Below are positions 1 through 11,070 of a DNA stretch of 64,000 nt, one piece after another. A program made the translations under genes and the position numbers. Where the stretch lies: contig NZ_SBHO01000007.1 in NCBI RefSeq assembly GCF_006980705.1, positions 1-64,000 of the forward strand, given 5' to 3'. Below the pieces are notes generated by a model that had not been told where the DNA came from, made no database searches, and worked only from the letters and a program-made list of their open reading frames with translations. How positions within the stretch are numbered: the stretch's first letter is position 1; each line of letters opens with the position of its first letter. The DNA is from Tepidiphilus olei. Its GTDB lineage: Bacteria > Pseudomonadota > Gammaproteobacteria > Burkholderiales > Rhodocyclaceae.

Positions 1-494
<494 letters not shown>

Positions 495-556
495 GAAAGA
501 CCCCTATTTTTCCGAGACCCGCTCTGAAGAAGAATGACTGGTTACGTACCGTTTCG

Positions 557-631
<75 letters not shown>

Positions 632-669
632 GTGCGCAACGAGAGCGTACGTACGACCTAAGGCTCGAC

Positions 670-743
670 TGGAGCGGGTGAAGGGAATCGAACCCTCGTC
701 TTAAGCTTGGAAGGCTTCTGCTCTACCATTGAGCTACACCCGC
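670..743 (-). tRNA. tRNA-Gly (anticodon TCC)
   Basis: A minus-strand cloverleaf with acceptor GCGGGTG paired to CACCCGC, a D-arm AGCTCAATGGTAGAGC, an anticodon loop CTTCCAA and a T-loop TTCGATT. The outermost anticodon-stem pair looks like a G/A mismatch. The anticodon TCC reads GGA/GGG. The 3' CCA is encoded. It belongs to the tRNA-Tyr/Gly/Thr-tuf transcription unit. Confidence 0.96.
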
Positions 744-773
744 TCGATACCCAAAACCGCTGCCATGTTCGTT

Positions 774-855
774 TGGAGGGGGTAGGATTCGAACCTACGA
801 AGGCTGAGCCGGCAGATTTACAGTCTGCTCCCGTTGACCGCTTGGGTACCCCTCC
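774..855 (-). tRNA. tRNA-Tyr (anticodon GTA), CCA not encoded
   Basis: A class II tRNA with a long variable arm. The acceptor GGAGGGG pairs with CCCCTCC, and the anticodon stem GCAGA/TCTGC encloses CTGTAAA with anticodon GTA. After the discriminator A at 774 the DNA continues AAC, so the CCA tail must be added by the tRNA nucleotidyltransferase, whose gene is at 54995-56293. The following tRNA-Gly and tRNA-Thr genes do encode CCA. It is the first gene of the cluster. Confidence 0.96.
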
Positions 856-867
856 GCGAGAATCGGC

Positions 868-896
868 ATTATGGAGGACACTCGAGGAAAAGTCAA
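868..896 (-). promoter_or_regulatory. Probable sigma-70 promoter of the tRNA-Tyr/Gly/Thr-tuf unit
   Basis: On the minus strand there is TTGACT (891-896), a 17-bp spacer and CATAAT (868-873). This puts the transcription start a few bases before tRNA-Tyr at 855. The GC-rich stretch after the -10 resembles the discriminator of stringently controlled stable-RNA promoters. That last point is inference. Confidence 0.7.
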
Positions 897-922
897 CGCC
901 TCAAAGCCTGATCGCACGAAAC

Positions 923-958
923 GCGGGGTTGACGATACCCCGCATTCCACTATATAAA
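923..958 (+). promoter_or_regulatory. Probable promoter with overlapping inverted repeat, upstream of the HlyD-RbbA operon
   Basis: There is TTGACG at 929-934, then a 16-bp spacer and TATATA at 951-956 on the plus strand. The -35 lies inside a perfect inverted repeat GCGGGGT-N7-ACCCCGC (923-942), which would suit a repressor or activator that blocks or recruits polymerase. The bound protein is unknown. The first gene starts at 1042. Confidence 0.55.
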
Positions 959-1041
959 CGAATGGCGTACCCGTGCCGCTGCGGCATGAAAGCCCCGTGA
1001 TCCGGCTGCATGTTTGCCCTCTTACCTCATCAGGATCCTCC

Positions 1042-2112
1042 ATGCCCCCCCGTCTCAATACCCTGTTGACCCGTGCCATCCTCGTCGCCCTGCTCGCTGG
1101 CGGCGCCCTGTGGCTTTGGCAGCGTATCGAGCAATCGCGTAGCGACGACGGCATCGTATCGAGCAACGGGCGCATCGAGGCGATCGACGTCAACATCTCG
1201 GCCAAGCTGCCTGGGCGCATCGAGGATATCTTCGCCGACGAGGGCGATCTCGTCGCCAGAGGGCAGGTGGTGGCCAAACTCGACACCAGCGTGCTGGAAG
1301 CCCAGCTCCGTGAAGCACGGGCCCAGCACGATCGGGCGCGGATGGACCTCGAATCCGCTCGCAGCCTACTTGCCCAGCGCGAGGCCGACAAGGCCGCCAC
1401 CGAGGCGCTCGTGGTGCAACGTCTGGCCGACCTCGACATGTTGCGCAAGCGGCTCGCCCGCACTCGGGAGTTGGCGAGGCAAGACATGGCCACCCAGTCC
1501 AGACTCGACGAGGATTCGGCCGCGGTCGATGCCACGCAGGCCGCCGTCGTGGCCGCCCGGGCCCAGGTGCGGGCCGCCGAGGCGGCGATCATCCAATCCC
1601 GAGCGGCCATCGCGGCCGCCGAAGCGCAAGTGGCGGCAACGAGCGCGAGCATCGAACGCATCCAGGCCGATATCGACGACAGCCTTTTACGCGCTCCCCG
1701 TGACGGTCGCGTCCAGTACCGCATCGCCCAGCCCGGCGAGGTGGTGGCCGCCGGCGGTGCCGTGCTCAATGTGGTCGACCTCTCCGACGTCTACATGACC
1801 TTCTTCCTGCCGACGCAAGTCGCCGGCAAAGTGGCGATCGGCTCGGAGGTTCGCCTCGTGCTCGATGCTTTCCCCCAGTACGTGATCCCGGCTACGGCGA
1901 CTTTCGTCTCCGACGTGGCGCAATTCACGCCCAAAACGGTGGAAACGGCCGAAGAGCGGCAGAAACTGATGTTCCGGGTCAAGGCGAGCATCGACCCGGA
2001 TCTGCTGCGCCAGCACCTGCCTCAGGTCAAGACGGGCTTGCCGGGCATGGCCTATCTCAAGCTCGATCCCCAGCGTGACTGGCCCGCCCACCTCCAAGTG
2101 AAGGTGCCCTGA
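1042..2112 (+). CDS. HlyD-family periplasmic adaptor (membrane fusion) subunit, YhiI-like
   Basis: This is an inner-membrane-anchored adaptor for an ABC export system, 356 aa. An N-terminal anchor (about residues 7-27, [15 protein letters not shown]) is followed by a lipoyl/barrel-sandwich half ([20 protein letters not shown]). A long alanine/glutamate/arginine-rich alpha-helical hairpin comes next, then the second lipoyl half ([21 protein letters not shown]) and a beta-barrel. The ATG at 1042 has AGGA ten bases upstream; an in-frame ATG at 973 is less likely. The stop overlaps the start of the ABC protein (TGATG). Adaptor, double-ATPase/permease fusion and permease together match the enterobacterial yhiI-rbbA-yhhJ arrangement. 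The substrate is unknown. Confidence 0.9.
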   Translation: MPPRLNTLLTRAILVALLAGGALWLWQRIEQSRSDDGIVSSNGRIEAIDVNISAKLPGRIEDIFADEGDLVARGQVVAKLDTSVLEAQLREARAQHDRARMDLESARSLLAQREADKAATEALVVQRLADLDMLRKRLARTRELARQDMATQSRLDEDSAAVDATQAAVVAARAQVRAAEAAIIQSRAAIAAAEAQVAATSASIERIQADIDDSLLRAPRDGRVQYRIAQPGEVVAAGGAVLNVVDLSDVYMTFFLPTQVAGKVAIGSEVRLVLDAFPQYVIPATATFVSDVAQFTPKTVETAEERQKLMFRVKASIDPDLLRQHLPQVKTGLPGMAYLKLDPQRDWPAHLQVKVP

Positions 2113-4880
2113 TGCGTGAGCCGGTCGCACGGCTGCAGGGGGTGAGTCTGGTCTACGGCAAGACTCGCGCCCTCGACGGGGTAGACCTCGACATCCCTTC
2201 CGGCTGCCGCGTCGGATTCATCGGCCCCGACGGGGTGGGAAAATCCAGCCTTCTCTCGCTCATCTCCGGGGCACGCGCCATCCAGCAAGGCAAGGTGTGG
2301 GTGCTGGGGGGCGACATGACCGACCCCCGCCACCGGCTGCAGGTCTGCCCCGACATCGCCTACATGCCCCAAGGTCTGGGCAAGAACCTCTATCCGACGC
2401 TTTCCGTGGCCGAGAACATCGACTTCTTCGGCCGCCTTTTCGGCCACGACGCGGCCGAGCGCAAACGGCGCATCGAGCAGCTCACCCGCGCCACGGGACT
2501 CTTCCCTTTTCTCGACCGTCCCGCCGGCAAGCTCTCGGGCGGCATGAAGCAGAAGCTCGGCCTGTGCTGCGCCCTCATCCACGATCCCGAGCTCTTGATC
2601 CTCGACGAGCCCACGACCGGCGTCGATCCCCTGTCGCGGCGCCAGTTCTGGGCCCTCATCGATGAGATTCGCGCCACGCGCGAAGGCATGAGCGTGCTCG
2701 TGGCCACCGCCTACATGGAGGAAGCGGCGCGTTTCGACTGGCTCGTGGCCATGGACGAGGGAAAAGTACTCGCCACCGGCTCGCCGCAGGAATTGCTCGA
2801 GCAGACCGGTAGCGACAACCTGGAACAGGCCTTCATCGCGCTGCTACCGGAAGAGAAGCGCCGGGGATATCGACCCGTCGAAATCGGATCGCTACCCGAG
2901 CGGGGCGACGAAGAGATCGCCATCGAGGCGAAAGATCTGACGATGCGTTTTGGCAATTTCGTTGCCGTCGACCACGTCAGCTTTCGCATCCGCCGTGGCG
3001 AGATCTTCGGCTTTCTTGGCTCGAACGGTTGCGGCAAGACGACGACGATGAAGATGCTCGCCGGGCTACTCACGCCCTCCGAGGGCAAGGCCTGGCTCTT
3101 CGGCAAGGAAGTCGACCCGCGCGACATCGATACGCGCCGCCAAGTGGGCTACATGTCGCAGTCCTTTTCGCTCTACGACGAGCTCACGGTGCGGCAGAAC
3201 CTCGAGCTGCACGCGCGGCTCTACGGCATCCCCAAGGAGAAGATCGCCGATTACGTCCAGGAAGTGGTGCAGCGCTTCAGACTCTCGCGAATCATCGACG
3301 CCCTTCCCCCTTCACTGCCCCTGGGACATCGGCAGCGGCTGTCGCTCGCGGCCGCCGTCATCCATCGACCGAAAATATTGATCCTCGACGAGCCGACCTC
3401 GGGGGTCGACCCGGTGGCGCGCGACGGGTTCTGGAACCTCTTGCTCGAGCTGTCGCGCCGCGACGGCGTGACGATCTTCATCTCCACCCATTTCATGAAC
3501 GAGGCGGAGCGCTGCGACCGCATCTCGCTGATGCATGCCGGGAAAGTGCTCGTCACGGGAGCGCCGGCCGAGATCGTGCGCGAGGGCGGTCACGAGTCGC
3601 TCGAAGCGGCCTTCATCGACCATCTGGAACGGGCTTCGCAAGAAGGGCGGCAAGCCGACGCCGCCCAAGAGCCGACCGCCATGAGCGGCGAAGAACGCAA
3701 ACGCACGGCGGGTCTGACCGAAAAAACGCCGGTGCGGGGAACGACGCACACCACCTCCTTTTTCAGCCTGCGCCGGATGCTGAGCTACCTGGTGCGCGAA
3801 GCTCTGGAACTGCGTCGCGACCCGATCCGCCTGTCGCTGGCGCTGGTGGGCAACGCCATCTTGATGCTGGTGATGGGCTTTGGCATCACCATGGACGTGG
3901 AGGATCTGACCTTCGCCGTCCTCGATCGCGACCAGACCACGCTGAGCCAGTCGTACGCCCTCAATCTGGCCGGTTCGCGCTATTTCAGCGAGCAGCCTCC
4001 GATCGCCGACTACGAAGAAATGGACCGGCGAATGCGCTCGGGCAAACTGGGTCTGGCGGTCGAGATCCCGCCGGGCTTTGCACGCGACCTCGCGCACGGC
4101 AAACCGGTGGAGGTCGGAGCGTGGATCGACGGGGCGATGCCTTCGCGCGCGGAAACGATCCGTGCCTATGTCCAGGGCATTCACGCGCAGTGGCTCCAGA
4201 CACAAGCGCGCGAACGTCACTTGCCCGACCCGACGCTGGCCACGATCGAGATCCGTTTCCGCTACAACCCGGACGTGAAGAGCATCGTCTCGATAGTACC
4301 CGCAGTCATCCCGCTGCTACTGATGCTCATTCCGGCGATGCTCGCCGCCTTGGCGATCGTACGCGAAAAGGAACTGGGGTCGATCACCAACTTCTATGTC
4401 ACCCCGACGACGAGGATGGAATTCCTCCTCGGCAAGCAAATCCCCTACGTGATTCTCTCCCTCCTCAGCTTCGTGCTGCTGCTCGCGCTGGCCGAATTCG
4501 TCTTTCGCGTGCCCGTCAAGGGAAGCTACCTGGCGCTGTTCCTGGGTGCAATCTTGTATGTCATGGCCTCGACCGCCTTGGGTATATTGATCTCGAGTTT
4601 CATGCGCAGCCAGATCGCGGCGCTCTTCGCCACGGCGGTGCTCACACTGCTGCCGGCGACGCAATTCTCGGGCCTCATCGATCCGGTCTCCTCGCTCGAG
4701 GGCGGAGGTCGGCTGATCGGCGAAATCTATCCGACCACCCACTTCGTGGTCATCTCCCGCGGTACGTTCTCGAAAGCGCTGCACTTCCGCGATCTCACCG
4801 ACGCCTTCGTACCGCTCGCGCTCGCCTGGCCCATCCTCTTTGGCTTGTCGGCGGCACTGCTGCGCAAACAGGAGCGTTGA
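2112..4880 (+). CDS. rbbA: RbbA-type ABC transporter: two ATPase domains fused to an ABC-2 permease
   Basis: A 922-aa protein with two nucleotide-binding domains followed by a membrane domain. The first ATPase has Walker A GPDGVGKS (38-45), signature LSGGMKQ (about 141) and Walker B LLILDEP (about 162). The second has Walker A GSNGCGKT (303-310) and Walker B ILILDEP (about 421), but its signature is degenerate (PLGHRQR, about 403), as in YbhF/RbbA proteins. Residues 560-922 form an ABC-2 permease: one N-terminal helix, a large periplasmic segment and a C-terminal helix bundle. E. coli RbbA was named for ribosome association, but the operon context supports export. It overlaps the HlyD gene by one base and is followed after 3 bp by a second permease. 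Confidence 0.9.
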   Translation: MREPVARLQGVSLVYGKTRALDGVDLDIPSGCRVGFIGPDGVGKSSLLSLISGARAIQQGKVWVLGGDMTDPRHRLQVCPDIAYMPQGLGKNLYPTLSVAENIDFFGRLFGHDAAERKRRIEQLTRATGLFPFLDRPAGKLSGGMKQKLGLCCALIHDPELLILDEPTTGVDPLSRRQFWALIDEIRATREGMSVLVATAYMEEAARFDWLVAMDEGKVLATGSPQELLEQTGSDNLEQAFIALLPEEKRRGYRPVEIGSLPERGDEEIAIEAKDLTMRFGNFVAVDHVSFRIRRGEIFGFLGSNGCGKTTTMKMLAGLLTPSEGKAWLFGKEVDPRDIDTRRQVGYMSQSFSLYDELTVRQNLELHARLYGIPKEKIADYVQEVVQRFRLSRIIDALPPSLPLGHRQRLSLAAAVIHRPKILILDEPTSGVDPVARDGFWNLLLELSRRDGVTIFISTHFMNEAERCDRISLMHAGKVLVTGAPAEIVREGGHESLEAAFIDHLERASQEGRQADAAQEPTAMSGEERKRTAGLTEKTPVRGTTHTTSFFSLRRMLSYLVREALELRRDPIRLSLALVGNAILMLVMGFGITMDVEDLTFAVLDRDQTTLSQSYALNLAGSRYFSEQPPIADYEEMDRRMRSGKLGLAVEIPPGFARDLAHGKPVEVGAWIDGAMPSRAETIRAYVQGIHAQWLQTQARERHLPDPTLATIEIRFRYNPDVKSIVSIVPAVIPLLLMLIPAMLAALAIVREKELGSITNFYVTPTTRMEFLLGKQIPYVILSLLSFVLLLALAEFVFRVPVKGSYLALFLGAILYVMASTALGILISSFMRSQIAALFATAVLTLLPATQFSGLIDPVSSLEGGGRLIGEIYPTTHFVVISRGTFSKALHFRDLTDAFVPLALAWPILFGLSAALLRKQER

Positions 4881-4883
4881 ACC

Positions 4884-6005
4884 GTGCGCTGGTCCCACGT
4901 CTGGCATCTCGGCATCAAAGAGTTCTACAGTCTGGGACGCGACCCGGTGCTGCTGGTGCTGATCCTCTATGTCTTCACTTTCTCCATCCATTCGCAGGCC
5001 ACGTCGATTCCCGAAACGCTCAACAAGGCGCCGATCGCCGTGGTGGACGAGGATCGTTCGCAGCTCTCCGAACGCATCCTCCATGCCCTCTATCCGCCGT
5101 ATTTTCTGCCGCCGGAGCGCATCGACACCGCCACGATGGACGCGCGCATGGACCGAGGGCTGGATACGTTCGCGCTCGACATCCCGCCGGATTTCGAGCG
5201 CGACGTGATGGCCGGCAAGAAACCGACGATCCAGCTCAACGTCGACGCCACCCGGATGAGCCAGGCGTTCACCGGCAGCGGCTACGTGCAGACCATCGTC
5301 AATGAAGAGATCGCGGCCTACGTCGCTCGCCACAAGGCGCAGGAACGCCAGCCCGTGGAGCTCAGCTTGCGTATCCGCTTCAACCAGGAATTGAACAAAT
5401 CCTGGTTCGGCGGCATCATGGGCATCATCAACGAAGTGACGATGCTCTCCATCGTGCTCACCGGCGCAGCGCTCATCCGCGAGCGCGAACATGGCACGAT
5501 CGAGCACCTCTTGGTCATGCCGGTCACCGCACTCGAGATCATGTTGAGCAAAATCTGGTCGATGGGGCTGGTCGTCCTGGTCGCCGCGACGCTTTCGCTC
5601 ATCTTCGTGGTGCATTACTGGATCGGCGCGCCGCTGCAGGGTTCGGTACCACTCTTCGTGGCGGGAACCGCTGTCCATCTGTACGCCACCACGGCGATGG
5701 GCATATTCTTGGGCACGATGGCACGCTCCATGCCACAGCTCGGCCTGCTGCTCATGCTCATCCTGCTCCCCTTGCAGATGCTCTCCGGAGCGACGACGCC
5801 ACGCGAGAGCATGCCTCAATTCGTCCAGGACATCATGCTGCTCGCACCGAACACGCATTTCGTGATGCTCGCCCAGGGCATCCTCTACCGCGGTGCGGGG
5901 TTCGACGTGGTCTGGCCGCAGTTTGCGGCGCTCGCGGTGATCGGCACGGTGCTTTTCCTCTCCTCTCTGATCTACTTCCGCAAGATGCTGGAGACGCAGC
6001 AGTGA
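4884..6005 (+). CDS. ABC-2 family permease, YhhJ-like
   Basis: 373 aa. It has an N-terminal helix near [15 protein letters not shown], a large extracytoplasmic domain (about residues 50-170) and five or so C-terminal helices, the standard ABC-2 exporter plan. It should pair with the permease half of the preceding fusion to make a heterodimeric membrane domain. Translation begins at a GTG 3 bp after the upstream stop, and the stop overlaps the GTG proposed for the next gene, so the four genes look translationally coupled. Confidence 0.9.
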   Translation: MRWSHVWHLGIKEFYSLGRDPVLLVLILYVFTFSIHSQATSIPETLNKAPIAVVDEDRSQLSERILHALYPPYFLPPERIDTATMDARMDRGLDTFALDIPPDFERDVMAGKKPTIQLNVDATRMSQAFTGSGYVQTIVNEEIAAYVARHKAQERQPVELSLRIRFNQELNKSWFGGIMGIINEVTMLSIVLTGAALIREREHGTIEHLLVMPVTALEIMLSKIWSMGLVVLVAATLSLIFVVHYWIGAPLQGSVPLFVAGTAVHLYATTAMGIFLGTMARSMPQLGLLLMLILLPLQMLSGATTPRESMPQFVQDIMLLAPNTHFVMLAQGILYRGAGFDVVWPQFAALAVIGTVLFLSSLIYFRKMLETQQ

Positions 6006-8062
6006 CGGTCGATCCCCGACTTCCCTCGGATCGAAGCCCCGCAATGAGAGGCGCCACGAACGGCCTAGGGCACGTGGACAGGGCAGTCTCGTCCTCAGCC
6101 CGGACGCACGCCACTCCCCGCTTGGCAGTGCGTCTCGGCACGCTCTTGTCCCTGATCGCCTCGAGCATGCTGCTCGTCGCAGGGGCGGCGGTGGCGCGCG
6201 CCGACACAGCGCTCCCCTGTGTCGCGCCACCACCGCCGGATACGTCTGCGCTCGTATCACCACGCCAGGCGACCGGCGCGCCCGAGGCTGCGAGCGGCTA
6301 TACACCCAAGACCCTCGTGCGGGCGTCTCGAGCCATGGTGGTGGCCGCCAATCCCCTGGCCGCGGCGGCCGGCTGCGAGGTGCTGCGGCGCGGCGGCAGT
6401 GCCGTGGATGCGGCGGTGGCGACCATCGCGGTCTTGGGCTTGGTCGAACCGCAATCGGCCGGACTCGGCGGCGGCGGATTCCTGCTCGCTTGGGACGCCA
6501 AAACGCGGCGCCTGACGAGCTACGATGGTCGCGAGACGGCGCCACTGGCCGCCGACCCCTACGACCTGCTGCGCATCGCCCCCGAAGATCCCGCCCCACC
6601 CCTGCCGCTCACGCCCCAGACTCCGGCCAACGAACGGTTCGACGCGCTGCGCGCGAGCGGCCGCTCGATCGGCACACCGGGCTTAGTCCGCTTGCTCGAG
6701 CACGCGCATGCCGAGCACGGGCGTCGCCCCTGGGCCGAACTCTTCGCGCCGGCGATCCGCCTCGCCGAGCAAGGCTTTCCTCTTTCGCCACGCCTGGCGG
6801 CAGTGGCCACACCGCTCACCCGCTGGTTGCGGCTCGATGCCGAGGCCAGTGCTTGGCTCCTCACCCCCGAGGGCAAGGTAAAACCCGTGGGCACGATCCT
6901 CACCAATCCAGCCTACGCCCGCACGCTGAAAGAACTGGCGAGCGCCGGGCCGGATGCCTTCTACACGGGGCCGCTCGCGCAGGCGGTGGTGGCTCGGGCC
7001 CGCGCGGAGCACGGCGCCGACGGCACACCACTCACCCCGTCGAAACTCGCCGACGAGGATCTGGCTCGCTATCGGGCGATCGAGCGTCCTCCCGTATGCG
7101 CCCCCTATCGCGCCTGGTGGGTGTGCGGCATGGGGCCGCCCTCTTCGGGCGGCATCGCCGTGGGCCAGATCCTGGGCCTGCTCGAACGGTTTCCCCTCGC
7201 CCAACACCCCCCGGCAGCCGGTGCCGAGGGGGGCCTGCCGGACGCCCAGGCAGCGCACTGGCTCACCGAGGCGGAACGGCTCGCCTTCGCCGACCGCGAC
7301 CGCTACGTGGCCGACCCGGCCTTCGTGCCCTTGCCCGGCGGCTCGCCCGATGCCTTGCTCGATCCGGACTATCTCGCCGGGCGATCCCGGCTCATCCGGG
7401 ACGGGCAAAGCCTCGGCACGGCACCGGCCGGAACGCCGCTCGCCTCAGCGCCGCAGTACGCTGCAGGCCCGGCAATCGAGGAGCACGGCACCACCCACCT
7501 CGGTGTGGTCGACGCCGAGGGGAACGTGGTCGCCTTCACCGCCTCCATCGAATCGGCCTTCGGCTCGTTCCACATGGTCGGTGGGTTTTTTCTCAACAAC
7601 GAGCTCACCGACTTTGCTCGGGAACCCTTCTCGGAGGGGGTTCCCGTAGCCAACCGGCTGGAGCCAGGCAAGCGCCCGCGCAGCTCCATGGCGCCGACGC
7701 TCGTCTTCAGCCGCGCTGCCGATGGCGGGCTGGGCGAATGGCTGCTCACCACCGGCTCACCGGGCGGTTCGGCCATCATTCCCTATGTGGCCCAAGCGCT
7801 GGTGGCACAGCTCGATTGGGGGCTCGATCCCTACGCCGCGGCGGCGCAGATCCACGTCGGGGCTTTCAACCGCCCCGAAACCTGGCTCGAAGACGGGCAC
7901 CCCACCCCTGCGGCGGCGCTCGTCGAGGGTCTGCGGGCGCGGGGGCACGAGGTCGTGCGCCGCCCCCAACCCAGCGGCATCGCCACCATCTCCCGCACTC
8001 CCGACGGGAAACTGGAAGGGGCGGCCGATCCGCGCCGCGAGGGTCTCGCCCTGGGGTTCTGA
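6002..8062 (+). CDS. ggt: Gamma-glutamyltransferase (secreted precursor)
   Basis: An N-terminal nucleophile hydrolase that removes or transfers the gamma-glutamyl group of glutathione and its conjugates in the periplasm. The 686-aa precursor has a hydrophobic signal segment after a long N-terminal tail ([20 protein letters not shown]). The large-subunit motif [20 protein letters not shown] is present, as is the self-cleavage site before Thr497 ([12 protein letters not shown]), which becomes the catalytic N-terminus of the small subunit. The oxyanion GSPGGS motif occurs further on. The start is uncertain: the GTG at 6002 overlaps the permease stop, and the ATG at 6044 is an alternative. Placement directly behind an export system suggests, but does not prove, a link to glutathione or gamma-glutamyl compounds. 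Confidence 0.93.
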   Translation: MTVDPRLPSDRSPAMRGATNGLGHVDRAVSSSARTHATPRLAVRLGTLLSLIASSMLLVAGAAVARADTALPCVAPPPPDTSALVSPRQATGAPEAASGYTPKTLVRASRAMVVAANPLAAAAGCEVLRRGGSAVDAAVATIAVLGLVEPQSAGLGGGGFLLAWDAKTRRLTSYDGRETAPLAADPYDLLRIAPEDPAPPLPLTPQTPANERFDALRASGRSIGTPGLVRLLEHAHAEHGRRPWAELFAPAIRLAEQGFPLSPRLAAVATPLTRWLRLDAEASAWLLTPEGKVKPVGTILTNPAYARTLKELASAGPDAFYTGPLAQAVVARARAEHGADGTPLTPSKLADEDLARYRAIERPPVCAPYRAWWVCGMGPPSSGGIAVGQILGLLERFPLAQHPPAAGAEGGLPDAQAAHWLTEAERLAFADRDRYVADPAFVPLPGGSPDALLDPDYLAGRSRLIRDGQSLGTAPAGTPLASAPQYAAGPAIEEHGTTHLGVVDAEGNVVAFTASIESAFGSFHMVGGFFLNNELTDFAREPFSEGVPVANRLEPGKRPRSSMAPTLVFSRAADGGLGEWLLTTGSPGGSAIIPYVAQALVAQLDWGLDPYAAAAQIHVGAFNRPETWLEDGHPTPAAALVEGLRARGHEVVRRPQPSGIATISRTPDGKLEGAADPRREGLALGF

Positions 8063-8064
8063 CC

Positions 8065-8664
8065 ATGCTTGCACCGCTCTATCTCGCCTCGCAAAGCCCG
8101 CGCCGGCGCGAGCTCCTTGCCCAGCTCGGATGGGAAGTCCGGGTGATTCCATTGGAGGGCGAATGGGCAGACGAAACCCCTCATGCCGACGAGACGGCAA
8201 CCGACTACGTGCTACGGCTCGCCCGAGCCAAGGCCGAAGCCGGCTGGCGGCGGCGCGAGGCGCTGGCACTGCCGCGCGGCCTGGTGCTGGGCGCCGACAC
8301 CACGGTGCGCATCGACGGGCTGATCCTGGGTAAGCCGCGCGATGCCGACGAGGCGCGAGCCATGCTGCGGCGCCTTTCGGGTCGCCGGCACGAGGTGCAC
8401 ACGGGCGTGGCGATCACCGACGGCAGCCGTACGCACGCGCTCTGCTCGACGAGCCGCGTCTGGTTCACCACGCTCGCAGACGAGGACGTCGAACGTTATC
8501 TCGCCACCGAGGAACCTTGGGACAAAGCCGGTGCCTATGCGTACCAAGGACGCGCGGCGGCCTTCATCGAACGCATCGAGGGTAGCGCCTCGGGTATCAT
8601 CGGCCTGCCGCTCTTCGAGACCGCGCGTCTGTTGTCCGTTTTCGGCTATCCTCCGTTCCCATGA
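8065..8664 (+). CDS. Maf-family nucleoside triphosphate pyrophosphatase (YhdE-like)
   Basis: 199 aa. The Maf signature ASQSPRRRELL lies near the N-terminus, and VLGADTTV and GKPRDADEARAML follow. These residues match the YhdE subgroup, which hydrolyses dTTP and UTP and is linked to septum or cell-division control, rather than the YceF subgroup. The ATG at 8065 is two bases after the ggt stop. The stop overlaps the start of the RNase G gene, a neighbour that maf also has in many proteobacteria. Confidence 0.92.
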   Translation: MLAPLYLASQSPRRRELLAQLGWEVRVIPLEGEWADETPHADETATDYVLRLARAKAEAGWRRREALALPRGLVLGADTTVRIDGLILGKPRDADEARAMLRRLSGRRHEVHTGVAITDGSRTHALCSTSRVWFTTLADEDVERYLATEEPWDKAGAYAYQGRAAAFIERIEGSASGIIGLPLFETARLLSVFGYPPFP

Positions 8665-10118
8665 GCAAAGAATTCCTCATCAACTGCACGCCGCAGGAGA
8701 CGCGGGTGGCCGTGCTCGAACAAGGCGTGGTGCAGGAACTGCACGTCGAACGCCTGGCACACCGCGGGCTGGTCGGCAACATCTACCGCGGACGCATCGT
8801 CCGCGTGTTGCCGGGGATGCAATCGGCCTTCGTCGACGTGGGCCTGGAGCGCACCGCCTTTCTTCACATCACCGACCTGTGGCAGGCCGAGCGCCACCCG
8901 GAGTCGCCCCTCCGCATCGAGCGCCTGCTCGCCGAAGGCGAGGAGATCACCGTCCAGGTGCTCAAGGACCCGATCGGCAGCAAAGGCGCCCGGCTCACCA
9001 CCCAGATCAGTCTGGCGGGGCGTTATCTCGTCTACCTTCCCCAGGAAAATCACATCGGCATCTCGCAGAAAATCGAGGGCGAGAGCGAGCGTGAGCTCCT
9101 GCGCGAACGGCTCATGGCGCTGTTGCCGCCCGAGGAGAACGGTGGCTACATCGTGCGTACCAATGCCGAGAATGCCACCGACGAGCAACTGGCCGCCGAC
9201 ATCGCTTATCTGCGCCGACTCTGGGCCGACATCCAGGGCGAAGCCATGCGCCGGCGCGCACCGGCGCTGATCCACGAAGATCTGGATCTGGCGCTGCGCG
9301 TGCTGCGCGACTTCGTCGATCGCGACACCACCCTCATTCGCATCGATTCACGCGAAAACGCCCAGCGGCTCCTCGCTTTCGCCGAGACTTACACCCCCCA
9401 GGTCGCCCCCCTCATCGAGCATTACCGCGGAGACCGGCCGCTCTTCGAGCTCTACAACGTCGATGACGAAATAGAGAAAGCCCTGTCGCGCCGGGTCGAA
9501 CTGAAGTCGGGGGGCTATCTCATCTTCGACCAGACCGAAGCGCTCACCACCATCGACGTCAACACCGGCGCGTTCGTGGGCGCACGCAATTTCGACGAAA
9601 CCATCCTCAAGACCAATCTCGAGGCGGCGCAGGCAATCGCGCGCCAATTGCGGCTGCGTAATCTCGGCGGCATCATCCTCGTCGATTTCATCGACATGAC
9701 CAACCCCGAGCACCGCGAGCGCGTGCTCGAAGAGTTCAAGAAAGCCCTCTCGCTCGACCACACCAAGATCACGGTGAGCGGATTCACCCAGCTCGGTCTG
9801 GTGGAGATGACGCGCAAGCGCACGCGCGAATCCCTCATGCAGCAACTGTGCGAGCCCTGCCCCATGTGCGAGGGACGCGGTTTCGTCAAGAGTGCCGAGA
9901 CGGTGTGTTTCGCCATCCTGCGCGAGATCCTGCGCGAGGCAAGACAATTCGCCGATGCCAAGGAGTTTCGCATCCTCGCCTCGCCCGCCGTGGTCGACCT
10001 CTTCCTGGAAGAGCAGTCGCAGGCGCTGGCGATGCTGTCCGATTTCATCGGCAAGGAGATCTCGCTGCGCAGCGACACCTGCTACACGCAGGAGCAATAC
10101 GACATCGTGCTTTTGTGA
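8661..10118 (+). CDS. rng: Ribonuclease G
   Basis: A 485-aa endoribonuclease of the RNase E/G family that matures the 16S rRNA 5' end and degrades some mRNAs. There is an N-terminal S1 domain (VGNIYRGRIVRVLPGMQSAF onward) and the catalytic core with TIDVNTGAFVG and IILVDFIDM, which supply the metal-binding aspartates. The zinc-link CEPCPMCEGRG sits at about residue 397. The length is that of RNase G, without the RNase E scaffold tail. The ATG overlaps the maf stop (ATGA). Confidence 0.96.
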   Translation: MSKEFLINCTPQETRVAVLEQGVVQELHVERLAHRGLVGNIYRGRIVRVLPGMQSAFVDVGLERTAFLHITDLWQAERHPESPLRIERLLAEGEEITVQVLKDPIGSKGARLTTQISLAGRYLVYLPQENHIGISQKIEGESERELLRERLMALLPPEENGGYIVRTNAENATDEQLAADIAYLRRLWADIQGEAMRRRAPALIHEDLDLALRVLRDFVDRDTTLIRIDSRENAQRLLAFAETYTPQVAPLIEHYRGDRPLFELYNVDDEIEKALSRRVELKSGGYLIFDQTEALTTIDVNTGAFVGARNFDETILKTNLEAAQAIARQLRLRNLGGIILVDFIDMTNPEHRERVLEEFKKALSLDHTKITVSGFTQLGLVEMTRKRTRESLMQQLCEPCPMCEGRGFVKSAETVCFAILREILREARQFADAKEFRILASPAVVDLFLEEQSQALAMLSDFIGKEISLRSDTCYTQEQYDIVLL

Positions 10119-10128
10119 GGGGTCGTCC

Positions 10129-11070
10129 ATGCCCATCCGTTCCCTCTCTCTCGAACCCGATGCCCGTCTGCGTGCTCGCCCCATCGTCTGGCTGCTCGCC
10201 ACGCGCCCGGCCTTTCTGGTGGTCACCCTCGTCGCGGTGCTGCTTGGGCTCGCGCTCACAGCTTACGAAGGCGCGGCGCTGCGACCCTGGGCGGCACTGG
10301 CCACGCTCGTCTTCGCCCTGATGGCCCACGCCGGGGCCAACGTGATCAACGATTATCACGATCGCGACACCGACGGACTCAATCACGACCGGCTCTATCC
10401 CTTCACCGGCGGCTCGCGTTTCATCCAGAACGAGGTGCTCACGGCGCGCGAAACCGCCTGGCTCGGTTACGGAGCGCTCGCCCTGGTGGTGCCGGCAGGG
10501 CTCGCGCTCGCCCTCACCAGCGGACCGCTGCTCGTCCCCATCGGTCTTGCAGGGCTATTCCTCGGCTGGGCTTATTCCGCGCCCCCTTTGCGGCTTGCCG
10601 GCCGGGGGCTGGGAGAAGTCGTCATCACCGCGGCCTGGCTGCTGGTGATCGTCGGCACGCACTACGTCCAGGTCGGCCATCTTTCCGCCGTGCCCGCCTT
10701 TGTGGGTCTGCCGTATGCGATCCTGGTCGCGGCCATCCTCTACGTCAATCAGTTCCCCGACGCCAAGGCGGATGCGGCTGCCGGCAAACGCACGCTGGTC
10801 GTGCGACTCGGTCCCGAGCGTGCCTCCCGCGGCCTGTCCCTGCTGGGTCTGTACGCCGGCGGCTGGCACCTCGGCCTCATCGGGGCCGGAGGATTGCCCC
10901 CCCTCGCGCTCGGCGCATTGTTGCCGCTGCTCGCCCTCGTGCCAGCCACGGACCATTTGAAAAAGCATGCCGGCGAGCCGGCAAAACTGCGTCCGGCCAT
11001 CACCCGCACGCTTGCCGCCACCATCGGCTACGGCGTCGTGCTCACCCTCACCCTGTGGATTTCGGCATGA
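10129..11070 (+). CDS. UbiA-family prenyltransferase (MenA-like)
   Basis: 313 aa with about eight or nine transmembrane helices. Both aspartate motifs of intramembrane prenyltransferases are present: NDYHDRDTD (about residues 74-82) and DAKADAAAGKR (about 210). The pattern NVINDYxDxDTD resembles 1,4-dihydroxy-2-naphthoate prenyltransferases, but no other menaquinone gene is visible here, so the aromatic acceptor cannot be assigned. A GGGG ribosome binding site precedes the ATG at 10129. The stop overlaps the ruvA start. Confidence 0.85.
   Translation: MPIRSLSLEPDARLRARPIVWLLATRPAFLVVTLVAVLLGLALTAYEGAALRPWAALATLVFALMAHAGANVINDYHDRDTDGLNHDRLYPFTGGSRFIQNEVLTARETAWLGYGALALVVPAGLALALTSGPLLVPIGLAGLFLGWAYSAPPLRLAGRGLGEVVITAAWLLVIVGTHYVQVGHLSAVPAFVGLPYAILVAAILYVNQFPDAKADAAAGKRTLVVRLGPERASRGLSLLGLYAGGWHLGLIGAGGLPPLALGALLPLLALVPATDHLKKHAGEPAKLRPAITRTLAATIGYGVVLTLTLWISA

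Noticed and set aside
795-1769. Long antisense open frame opposite the tRNA-Tyr/HlyD region
   Set aside because: It runs antisense through tRNA-Tyr and the HlyD gene and has Arg/Ser/Ala-rich low-complexity composition; a by-product of GC-rich codon bias.
3029-5305. 758-codon frame overlapping the RbbA-type and YhhJ-type genes
   Set aside because: Shifted frame within two well-supported genes; arginine- and histidine-rich translation with no domain.
4317-6599. 760-codon minus-strand frame under yhhJ and ggt
   Set aside because: Antisense shadow of recognisable genes; composition is His/Arg/Glu-rich and lacks any family motif.
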